Shown piece by piece: positions 1-6,934 of a stretch of 9,566 nt of DNA. A program made the translations under genes and the position numbers. The notes under the pieces are model-generated. The model was not told the origin of the DNA. It worked only from the letters and a program-made list of their open reading frames with translations, and searched no databases. The stretch comes from Bacteroidota bacterium (GTDB lineage: Bacteria > Bacteroidota > Bacteroidia > Cytophagales > Cyclobacteriaceae): the NCBI GenBank assembly GCA_024643595.1, contig JAHEMS010000103.1:1-9566 (forward strand), given 5' to 3'. Numbering within the stretch: the stretch's first letter is position 1; every line of letters begins with the position of its first letter.

Positions 1-510
1 CTGAATGGCTGGGCGCGCAGCCCACATTTTTTCTTTATTTTCTAATTCTTCCTTAAGCTGCTTCATTGATTGCGATTCAATATCAAGCCGATTTTTAATT
101 TTTTCTGCTTGTTCGTATGCAGTGCGAATAAATGAATTGGATATGAAAGAACTTTCCTTTTCACGACCACCAACACCGGCTTCTCGTTGGGTAATATCTA
201 AGGGCTCTAAATCAAGAATTACCCGGTAATTGTGATCATCGTTTTCTTCAAGCTTTGAAAGCTGTTGAGAAGTTCGATCCAATTGCTTTAAAAGTACACG
301 CCACTCAGTTTTCAGATTTTGATTTTCTGCGGTTTGAATAGTTTCATCCAAATGAGGAAACTTCGAATTAAAATATAAAAGGCCAATTATTCCGATTGTA
401 AGCGAGATCCCTAAAAATGATAACATCTTGCGACTAGCTGTCTTGGGCGATACGATAATGGGTTCGTATTTGCACGTTTCGTCATTGTATGTATATCTGA
501 TTTTGGCCAT
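1..510 (-). CDS. M23-type peptidoglycan metallopeptidase, N-terminal part (runs off left edge)
   Basis: Reading from the ATG at 510 towards position 1, the frame stays open for 170 codons and continues past the edge. The protein starts with MAKIRYTYNDETCKYEPI, has a membrane segment at about residues 30-46, and then a charged coiled-coil-like region to about residue 165. It ends at the edge in WAARPAIQ, which resembles the linker that precedes the LytM domain in Bacteroidota M23 peptidases. The catalytic domain is outside the window, so enzymatic activity cannot be judged here. The start overlaps the stop of the upstream M23 gene by one base (TAATG), so the two genes are probably co-transcribed and translationally coupled. 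The N-terminus resembles that of the upstream gene (basic, tyrosine-rich, then a KYE/RYE motif), which suggests tandem paralogues. The likely role is cell-wall hydrolysis or remodelling at the inner membrane, facing the periplasm. The family call is inferred from layout and the neighbouring paralogue. Confidence 0.75.
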   Translation of the reverse strand, partial: MAKIRYTYNDETCKYEPIIVSPKTASRKMLSFLGISLTIGIIGLLYFNSKFPHLDETIQTAENQNLKTEWRVLLKQLDRTSQQLSKLEENDDHNYRVILDLEPLDITQREAGVGGREKESSFISNSFIRTAYEQAEKIKNRLDIESQSMKQLKEELENKEKMWAARPAIQ

Positions 511-1481
511 TAATCCAACGACTGGTTTTGTTTAGTGCCCTTAGCTACTAATTCCTGGTATTGTCCTGCGGTTAATCCTTCAGCAAAGAATTTGATCGGA
601 TCAATGTTCGTATCCTCTTGGATTACTTCATAATGAACATGTGGAGCAATTGATCCGCCACTCGACCCGACACTTCCTATAACCTGACCTTTTTTTAGTT
701 TTTGCCCCTGACGAACAATAATTTCTTCGAGGTGACTGTAACGTGTGATTACACCATGTCCATGATCAATTTCCACATAGTTACCAAAGCCAGCCAGTAA
801 GTCACTTCGCTTAGCTATAATTACCTGTCCGTGTCCAGCAGCAAGGATGGCTGTGCCACGAGCGGTGGCAATATCAACACCATCATGGTGATAGTGTCCT
901 TTATGAAATGGATTAATGCGGGTTCCGAATCCGGAAACTAATTTTGATGGATCAAAATCGGCTACCGGAATAATAGATGGCAATGAAAATAGAGTTGAAA
1001 TATCTTCTTTTTTTACACTTGCGTTCGCGTGAAAAAATTCATTAGTCTTTTTAGCAGAATTGTACAGACTGTTAAACCTTACATTTATATCCTTTATTAT
1101 TTTTTTAAAGTCACCAGATCCGGCCAATAAAATTTCTTCCCGTTGAGTTAAAGATTGATTTTCGTCTGGAGGCAATTTTGTTTCAAAAAGTTTCTCGTAT
1201 AATTCCTGATCTTGTTTTTTTAATTCCTCTAGCTGATGGTTAGATCGGGATAGTTGACTTGTAAGTAAGATCTTGTGTTCTTTCAATGCCTTATTTTCAG
1301 TTCTGAGTTGTTTCTCGTAAGGGGTTTCAATAATATAGTTTTGTAGCAGGAGCAAGCCGATAAAAAACAACATGCCAAAACTTAGGTAGCTTATAGCGGT
1401 CATGAGCATGTTAAAGAATGAAATCTTAACACGCTCATAGCGGAGGTTTTCTGAATTATAACGAAACTTAGTTCTCAGCAT
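510..1481 (-). CDS. Membrane-anchored M23 (LytM-type) peptidoglycan endopeptidase
   Basis: This 323-residue protein has a short basic cytoplasmic N-terminus, one membrane segment (about residues 26-47), a coiled coil (about 50-100) and a C-terminal M23 domain (about 180-300). All expected catalytic residues are visible: H199 and D203 in the HxxxD motif (HDGVD), H250 in YSHL, and H281/H283 in HVH. By analogy with LytM, H199, D203 and H283 bind zinc while H250 and H281 assist catalysis. It should therefore be an active zinc endopeptidase cutting peptidoglycan cross-links in the periplasm, unlike the degenerate EnvC/NlpD type. I chose the ATG at 1481. A TTG four codons upstream (1493) is in frame but less likely, because MLRTKFRY aligns with the start of the downstream paralogue. 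The gene is divergent from alaS, and its stop codon shares one base with the start of the second M23 gene. Confidence 0.93.
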   Translation of the reverse strand: MLRTKFRYNSENLRYERVKISFFNMLMTAISYLSFGMLFFIGLLLLQNYIIETPYEKQLRTENKALKEHKILLTSQLSRSNHQLEELKKQDQELYEKLFETKLPPDENQSLTQREEILLAGSGDFKKIIKDINVRFNSLYNSAKKTNEFFHANASVKKEDISTLFSLPSIIPVADFDPSKLVSGFGTRINPFHKGHYHHDGVDIATARGTAILAAGHGQVIIAKRSDLLAGFGNYVEIDHGHGVITRYSHLEEIIVRQGQKLKKGQVIGSVGSSGGSIAPHVHYEVIQEDTNIDPIKFFAEGLTAGQYQELVAKGTKQNQSLD

Positions 1482-1509
1482 TACTGAAATCAATAATCAA
1501 AAGAAGTCG

Positions 1510-1517
1510 CAAATTTA
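1510..1517 (-). promoter_or_regulatory. Candidate -7 promoter element for the M23 gene pair
   Basis: Read on the minus strand, this is TAAATTTG, an exact match to the Bacteroidota -7 consensus TAnnTTTG. It lies about 29 bases upstream of the ATG at 1481, a sensible leader length. I see no TTG or TTTG at the expected -33 position, so this rests on one half-site in AT-rich sequence. Confidence 0.4.
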
Positions 1518-1600
1518 AACTTTCCATATGTTCTAATTTCATGGTTTCCTTTTATTATGAACACAATTGAGTTTAATTTTACAGTTTATGAGGTATTAAA

Positions 1601-1616
1601 ACTTATAAATATAAGT
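1601..1616. repeat. 16-bp palindrome in the alaS leader
   Basis: The sequence is a perfect inverted repeat, ACTTATA-AA-TATAAGT: 7-bp arms separated by two bases. It sits 39 bases upstream of the alaS ATG, within the divergent intergenic region. It could be a protein-binding site or a small hairpin in the alaS leader. It is AT-rich, so chance is a real possibility. No clear TTTG/TAnnTTTG promoter pair for alaS is visible around it. Confidence 0.35.
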
Positions 1617-1655
1617 AAAAACTGATGCTAAAAAGCTAAAATACGCTTAGAAGTG

Positions 1656-4280
1656 ATGAATTCGAGTACAATCAGACGTAAATTCCTTGATTTTTTTGAA
1701 AACAAAGGCCATAAAATAGTGCCTTCTGCTCCTTTAGTCTTAAGGAACGACCCTACTTTACTTTTCACAAATTCAGGTATGGTGCAGTTTAAAGATTATT
1801 TTCTTGGAAATTCTGTCCCAAAAAGCAAGCGTATCGCGGATACTCAAAAATGCCTTCGCGTAAGTGGAAAACACAATGACCTTGAAGATGTTGGATTGGA
1901 TACATATCACCACACCATGTTTGAAATGCTTGGCAACTGGAGCTTTGGTGATTATTTCAAAAAAGAAGCAATCGCATGGGCATGGGAGTTATTAACGGAA
2001 GTGTATCAGTTACCAAAAGACAGGTTATATGTGACCGTATTCGGTGGTGATCAAGGAGATAATCTTCCAGTAGATGATGAATCAAAGAATTTATGGAAAC
2101 TTTTTCTTGACGAGGAACGGATATTGCACGGGAGCAAAAAAGATAATTTCTGGGAAATGGGTGAGCAAGGACCATGTGGCCCCTGCTCTGAAATTCACAT
2201 TGATTTAAGATCCGAAGAGGAGGTAAAGAATAAACCGGGCAATGCCTTGGTGAACAGTGATCATCCTCAGGTGGTAGAAATTTGGAATCTTGTATTTATT
2301 CAATTCAATCGACTAGCATCAGGAGTACTTGAGTCATTACCTGATAAACATGTCGATACCGGCATGGGATTCGAACGTTTGTGCATGGCCATTCAGGGAA
2401 AAACTTCGAATTATGATACCGATGTATTTCGCCCATTAATGGACTTTATTGCCAAAGAAGCGAATGTAACATACGGAGTGGAGATTAAGAATGACATTGC
2501 AATTCGAGTAATGGCAGATCATATCCGTGCGGTTGCTTTTACCATTGCAGATGGGCAACTTCCATCCAATACCGGAGCAGGATATGTAATCAGAAGAATT
2601 TTAAGACGCGCGGTACGCTATGGATTTTCCTATTTAAACTTTAAGGAACCTTTTATGTATAAATTGGTTCCCATATTGGCCAGTCAATTGAAAGATGTTT
2701 TTCCGGAGCTCCATCAACAACTTGATTACGTAAGCCGGGTGGTACATGAAGAAGAGATTTCATTTTTAAGGACCTTAGAAAAAGGATTGAAAAGACTGGA
2801 TTCCATTAACAACGATTTAAAAGATGAAACGATTACAGGTGAAGTCGCTTTTGAACTTTATGACACATATGGTTTCCCATTTGATTTAACTTCACTAATC
2901 GCAAGGGAGCGCGGTCTTTCCATTGATGAAAAAGGGTTCACCGAAGAAATGAAGAAGCAAAAGTCACGGTCTAGGGCAGATGCTGTGAAGGAAACCGGTG
3001 ATTGGACGTTGGTAAATGATGAACAAAAAACGGAATTCATTGGCTATGAAAATCTTGAATCTGTTTCTCGCCTGATAAAATACCGGAAGATCAAACAAAA
3101 GAATAGGGAGCTATTTCAATTGGTGTTTGATAAGACTCCTTTCTATGCAGAAAGTGGAGGTCAGGTTGGTGATATCGGAGTGATGGAATCGAAAGATGAA
3201 AAAATCTATATTCTTGACACCAAAAAGGAAAATGAATTGATCGTTCATCTCACGGAAAAGTTACCATCAACTTTAGACTTGGAATGGAATTTGAAAATTG
3301 ATTCATCCAAAAGGCGCCTGAACATGAATAATCATTCGGCTACACACTTACTACATGCTGCCTTGCGCCAGGTGTTGGGTAAACATGTCGAACAAAAGGG
3401 CTCGTTGGTAAATGAAAAAATGCTTCGCTTTGATTTCTCTCATTTCGCTGCCATGACTGATGAAGAATTGAAGAAGGTTGAAGGAATTGTCAATAGGAAG
3501 GTACGCGAAAACATTGAACTCAATGAACAGCGCAATGTGCCAATAGAGAAAGCGAAAGGGTTAGGTGCGATGGCATTATTTGGTGAAAAATATGGAGACT
3601 TCGTGCGTGTCATCATATTCGATCCCCAATTCTCTGTGGAACTTTGTGGAGGAACGCATGTCCCTTTTACAGGGAGTATTGGCCTGTTTAAGATTGTATC
3701 AGAAAGTTCTGTAGCCGCTGGTGTCAGGAGAATTGAAGCCGTTACCGCGGATGGTGCGGAACAATTTGTAAACGAAGGACTTGCTGTGCTTGGTGAACTG
3801 AAGTCTGTACTGAAGCACCCGAAGGACATCCTTGCTACTGCTAAATCGCTGGTGGATGAAAAGCATGTTTTGGAAAAAAAACTGGAGGTACTCTATCAAG
3901 TGCAAGCTAATGCTTTGAAAGATCAACTTGCTGGTAATGCGAGTAAATCAAATGGACACACGCTGATTTCTGAACGCGTATCCGTGCCCAATTCGGATAC
4001 TCTTAAAAACATTGCCTACGCCTTGAGAAATCAATTTGATGATTTATTGTTAATACTGGCGGCCGATGTTGATGGGAAACCTCAGGTGACGGTTATGATT
4101 GGTGATAAACTAGCGGCTTCAAATAAATTCCATGCGGGTAATCTTGTAAGGGAACTCGCAAAAGAAATTGATGGTGGTGGTGGCGGTCAACCATTCTTCG
4201 CTACTGCAGGAGGTAAGAATTTAGCTGGACTGGATAAAGTATTGGAGAAAGCAAAAGAACTAATTAATCATTACATCTAA
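1656..4280 (+). CDS. alaS: Alanyl-tRNA synthetase
   Basis: This 874-residue protein charges tRNA-Ala with alanine and clears mischarged Ser/Gly-tRNA-Ala in the cytoplasm. The class II catalytic domain (about residues 1-240) carries HHTMFEMLGNWSFGDYF, GPCGPCSE (172-179) and DTGMGFERL. The tRNA-recognition helical region follows and includes ADHIRAVAF and RRILRRAVRYG. The editing domain has the zinc motifs HSATH (H560, H564) and CGGTH (C664, H668), so proofreading should be intact. The C-terminal C-Ala domain contains the glycine run before QPFFATAGG (about 840-851). Length matches the E. coli enzyme (about 876). I chose the ATG at 1656; an in-frame GTG directly before it (1653) would add one residue, and MNSSTIRRKFLDFF is the usual family start. 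It is the first gene of a probable alaS-gatB-thioredoxin operon, 27 bp before gatB. No T-box or attenuator is visible in the leader. Confidence 0.99.
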   Translation: MNSSTIRRKFLDFFENKGHKIVPSAPLVLRNDPTLLFTNSGMVQFKDYFLGNSVPKSKRIADTQKCLRVSGKHNDLEDVGLDTYHHTMFEMLGNWSFGDYFKKEAIAWAWELLTEVYQLPKDRLYVTVFGGDQGDNLPVDDESKNLWKLFLDEERILHGSKKDNFWEMGEQGPCGPCSEIHIDLRSEEEVKNKPGNALVNSDHPQVVEIWNLVFIQFNRLASGVLESLPDKHVDTGMGFERLCMAIQGKTSNYDTDVFRPLMDFIAKEANVTYGVEIKNDIAIRVMADHIRAVAFTIADGQLPSNTGAGYVIRRILRRAVRYGFSYLNFKEPFMYKLVPILASQLKDVFPELHQQLDYVSRVVHEEEISFLRTLEKGLKRLDSINNDLKDETITGEVAFELYDTYGFPFDLTSLIARERGLSIDEKGFTEEMKKQKSRSRADAVKETGDWTLVNDEQKTEFIGYENLESVSRLIKYRKIKQKNRELFQLVFDKTPFYAESGGQVGDIGVMESKDEKIYILDTKKENELIVHLTEKLPSTLDLEWNLKIDSSKRRLNMNNHSATHLLHAALRQVLGKHVEQKGSLVNEKMLRFDFSHFAAMTDEELKKVEGIVNRKVRENIELNEQRNVPIEKAKGLGAMALFGEKYGDFVRVIIFDPQFSVELCGGTHVPFTGSIGLFKIVSESSVAAGVRRIEAVTADGAEQFVNEGLAVLGELKSVLKHPKDILATAKSLVDEKHVLEKKLEVLYQVQANALKDQLAGNASKSNGHTLISERVSVPNSDTLKNIAYALRNQFDDLLLILAADVDGKPQVTVMIGDKLAASNKFHAGNLVRELAKEIDGGGGGQPFFATAGGKNLAGLDKVLEKAKELINHYI

Positions 4281-4307
4281 GCTGCCTGATACTGACTTGA
4301 CTAAACT

Positions 4308-5759
4308 ATGGACAAATCCGTACGCGAAAGATATACCGTTGTAATTGGACTGGAAGTGCACGCGCAACTTCTTACTAAAAGTAAAATCTACAATTCTGAT
4401 TCTGCTGAGTACGGAGGTGACCCAAATACCCATGTCAGTGTTATCACGTTGGCACATCCGGGTACGCTACCAAAACTAAATAAAAAAGTAGTTGAGTTTG
4501 CCATGAAGATGGGTTTGGCATGCAATGCGGAGATTTCGCGGTACCAGATTTTTGACCGAAAAAATTATTTCTATCCTGATCTTCCTAAAGGATATCAACT
4601 CACCCAGGACCGAACTCCAATTTGCAAAGGTGGTGATATTGTGATTTCTACAAAAAATGGCGAGAAGAATATTCCTCTGAACAGAATTCACATTGAAGAA
4701 GATGCGGGTAAGTCATTGCACCTCGAAAATGAAAGCGACACGTTGGTTGACTTTAATCGTGCCGGGGTCCCCTTAATTGAAATTGTAACAGAACCGGCAA
4801 TAAGGAGTTCTGAAGATGCGGGTGCAGTTGTATCAGAAGTTAGAAAGTTAGTTCGGTACCTCGAAATTTGTGATGGTAATATGGAAGAAGGTTCGCTGAG
4901 ATGTGACGCAAACGTGTCAGTAATGCTAAATGGTGCGAAGGAGTATGGGAAGAAAGTTGAAATCAAGAACATGAACTCCATTCGAAATGTACAACGGGCG
5001 ATTGATCATGAGGTAGAACGACAGATTAGATTAATCGAGGCGGGTGAACAGATAATTTCAGAAACCAGAACTTATGATGCCACAACTGGTGACTCGTTAG
5101 GCATGCGCACGAAAGAAGAACTCAATGACTATCGTTATTTTCCTGATCCTGATCTTAGTCCATTAAATATTTCTGAAGAGTGGCTTGCCGATATAAAGAA
5201 GTCAATGCCTTCATTGCCTCATGAGTTGAAGAAAAAGTTCATAACAGAATATAAGTTACCGGCATATGATGCGCAGGTGATAACAGACATCAAGGAAGTA
5301 GCTAATTATTTTGAAGCCATTTGTGAGTTTTGTAAAAATTATAAAGCGGTTTCAAATTGGATTATGGGTCCTGTAAAAACATATCTTAATGAATTGAGAG
5401 AAAATGAGTTTAAAGCTCCAATATCGCCACAATTAATGGCCGATCTCATAGGCCTTGTGGATGATGGAAAAGTGAGTTTTGCAACAGCGTCTCAGAAGTT
5501 ATTCCCTGAATTGATAAAACAACCCAATATTTCCCCGATGGAATTGGCTCATCAATTAAATTTGATCCAGGATAGTAATGCAGATTCAATCCTGCCAATT
5601 GTCGAGCAAGTAATAAAGGAGTTTCCTCTTAAAGTAGAAGAGTATAAGAAGGGAAAGAAAGCCATTGTAACAATGTTTATGGGAGAAGTTATGAAAAGGA
5701 GTAGGGGAAAGGCCGATCCGAAATTGGCTACCGAGTTATTATTGAAAAAGTTAAGTTAA
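4308..5759 (+). CDS. gatB: Aspartyl/glutamyl-tRNA(Asn/Gln) amidotransferase subunit B
   Basis: This 483-residue subunit of GatCAB binds the misacylated tRNA and phosphorylates the Glu or Asp side chain, so that ammonia from GatA can convert it to Gln or Asn. The cradle domain shows VIGLEVHAQL, RKNYFYPDLPKGYQ, RIHIEEDAGK, DFNRAGVPLIEIVTEP, SLRCDANVSV and KVEIKNMNS. The C-terminal third (about 330-480) is the helical plus YqeY-type tRNA-binding region, ending in GEVMKRSRGKADP. Many GatB proteins carry a CxC...CxxC cluster near the N-terminus. Here the equivalent positions are N29, D31, S44 and T47, so that cluster is absent. The catalytic region otherwise looks complete. gatA and gatC are not in the window. 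The gene lies 27 bp downstream of alaS and its TAA overlaps the next ATG by one base. Confidence 0.98.
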   Translation: MDKSVRERYTVVIGLEVHAQLLTKSKIYNSDSAEYGGDPNTHVSVITLAHPGTLPKLNKKVVEFAMKMGLACNAEISRYQIFDRKNYFYPDLPKGYQLTQDRTPICKGGDIVISTKNGEKNIPLNRIHIEEDAGKSLHLENESDTLVDFNRAGVPLIEIVTEPAIRSSEDAGAVVSEVRKLVRYLEICDGNMEEGSLRCDANVSVMLNGAKEYGKKVEIKNMNSIRNVQRAIDHEVERQIRLIEAGEQIISETRTYDATTGDSLGMRTKEELNDYRYFPDPDLSPLNISEEWLADIKKSMPSLPHELKKKFITEYKLPAYDAQVITDIKEVANYFEAICEFCKNYKAVSNWIMGPVKTYLNELRENEFKAPISPQLMADLIGLVDDGKVSFATASQKLFPELIKQPNISPMELAHQLNLIQDSNADSILPIVEQVIKEFPLKVEEYKKGKKAIVTMFMGEVMKRSRGKADPKLATELLLKKLS

Positions 5760-6898
5760 TGAGAATGAATAAAGTAGGGTTAAACATTTTGATGATTGTA
5801 ATTATTTCTCTGGGTATGATAACCTGCCACAAGGAAGCAGGTTGGGAAGTTACCTTGAAAGGCAAAGTAAGCATGCCTATGCCAGGGATTATCGAGTTAG
5901 AAAAATTAAGTCAAAGCGAGGTATCCACCAAACAACAGATAGTACTTGCAGATGATAACTCCTACCAAACAAAAATAAGATTAACGCAACCGGGGTACTA
6001 TCGTCTCTCATTTTATGGGAGACAATTCGTTACTTTTATATTGGATAGAAATGATCTTGAAATTAATGTTGATGGAAACGATCCTTCGGGGTATTTTGAG
6101 ATCAAGGGTTCACCTGATCACGAACTGATAAAAAAAGTTCAGGAGATGATGGCTAGTGTTCAAGATTCACCTGATATGAACCAGTTGCAGGAAAACTTCT
6201 CTGTTGCATCTTCCAACCAAGATGTAGGTAGGATCGCAGAATTACAAGGTGAGTATCAACAAATCCTCGACCGCGGATTTGATAGGGTGGCCGCTATGCT
6301 TAAAGATCAACCACCTTCTTTGGCGGTTATTAATTTATTGCAGCAAAATAATTTACTGGATCGAGATAAGTATTTTGATCTTTATATTTCAACGGCCGAC
6401 AAATTGAAAAAAGAATGGCCTGATTATGAATTGGCCAAGCAGTTCATTGAGATGGTAGATAATTTGAAGGTAACAGCAATAGGTCAGGTTTCTCCTGAAA
6501 TTGAAATGCCAGATCCAAATGGAAACCTGATTAAATTGTCCTCCTTGAGAGGAAAAGTAGTACTTGTTGATTTTTGGGCGAACTGGTGCGGTCCTTGCCG
6601 CAAGGAAAACCCCAATTTGGTGAGAGCCTATCAGAAATATAAAGATAAGGGGTTTGAAATATTTGGTGTTTCACTAGATCGAACAAAAGCAGATTGGATA
6701 CAAGCCATTGAACAAGATGGACTTACATGGACACAGGTTTCAGACTTAAAATATTTTGAATCCAAGGCAGCCCTTGATTTCAATGTTTCAGCGATTCCTT
6801 TTTCAATTTTGCTGGATGCAGATGGTAAAATTATTGACAAGAATTTGCGAGGTTCTTTACTGGAGAAGAAACTTGAAGAGGTGCTAGGTCCAATATAA
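5759..6898 (+). CDS. TlpA/ResA-type thioredoxin-fold lipoprotein with DUF4369-like N-terminal domain
   Basis: This 379-residue protein begins with a signal peptide (basic MRMNK, hydrophobic stretch 8-22) ending in MITC. C23 is the probable lipidation site, although M at -3 and T at -1 make a weak lipobox. Residues about 28-130 form a beta-rich region resembling the DUF4369 domain often placed before AhpC/TSA-type thioredoxin domains in Bacteroidota. A helical linker follows. The thioredoxin domain (about 243-378) has the redox motif WCGPC (C277, C280), then FGVSLD and the cis-proline region SAIPF. It is likely a thiol-disulfide oxidoreductase of the cell envelope, perhaps for cytochrome c maturation or disulfide reduction; the substrate cannot be told. 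The ATG at 5759 overlaps the gatB stop (TAATG); a second in-frame ATG at 5765 is also possible. The TAA stop lies within the left arm of a terminator hairpin. Confidence 0.9.
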   Translation: MRMNKVGLNILMIVIISLGMITCHKEAGWEVTLKGKVSMPMPGIIELEKLSQSEVSTKQQIVLADDNSYQTKIRLTQPGYYRLSFYGRQFVTFILDRNDLEINVDGNDPSGYFEIKGSPDHELIKKVQEMMASVQDSPDMNQLQENFSVASSNQDVGRIAELQGEYQQILDRGFDRVAAMLKDQPPSLAVINLLQQNNLLDRDKYFDLYISTADKLKKEWPDYELAKQFIEMVDNLKVTAIGQVSPEIEMPDPNGNLIKLSSLRGKVVLVDFWANWCGPCRKENPNLVRAYQKYKDKGFEIFGVSLDRTKADWIQAIEQDGLTWTQVSDLKYFESKAALDFNVSAIPFSILLDADGKIIDKNLRGSLLEKKLEEVLGPI

Positions 6899-6934
6899 TT
6901 ATTCAGGCACACCTAGGTGCCTAATAATTATATT
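6892..6934. terminator. Long hairpin, probable bidirectional terminator between convergent genes
   Basis: The left arm is AATATAATTATT (6892-6903), then one bulged C (6904), then AGGCAC (6905-6910). The loop is ACCTAG (6911-6916). The right arm is GTGCCT (6917-6922) followed by AATAATTATATT (6923-6934). Every arm base pairs except the single bulge, giving an 18-bp stem. The stop of the thioredoxin gene (6896-6898) lies in the left arm, and the stop of the convergent M56 gene (6935-6937) directly follows the right arm. With AT-rich lower arms on both sides it should work in both directions, although there is no long uninterrupted T tract. Confidence 0.8.

Noticed and set aside
5..229. A 74-codon open frame on the plus strand at the left edge
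   Set aside because: It is antisense to the partial M23 gene, whose frame is open throughout and in line with its operon partner.
1482..1493. TTG at 1493 as the start of the M23 gene
   Set aside because: The ATG at 1481 gives an N-terminus that aligns with the paralogue; the four extra residues add nothing recognisable.
1560..1620. A TTTG/TAnnTTTG promoter for alaS
   Set aside because: A TTG at 1567-1569 is present, but no TAnnTTTG occurs at the right distance; TATTAAAA at 1594 is a poor match.
3440..3829. A 129-codon open frame antisense to alaS
   Set aside because: It lies wholly inside the conserved editing-domain region of alaS, has Ser/Phe-rich low-complexity composition and resembles no family I know.
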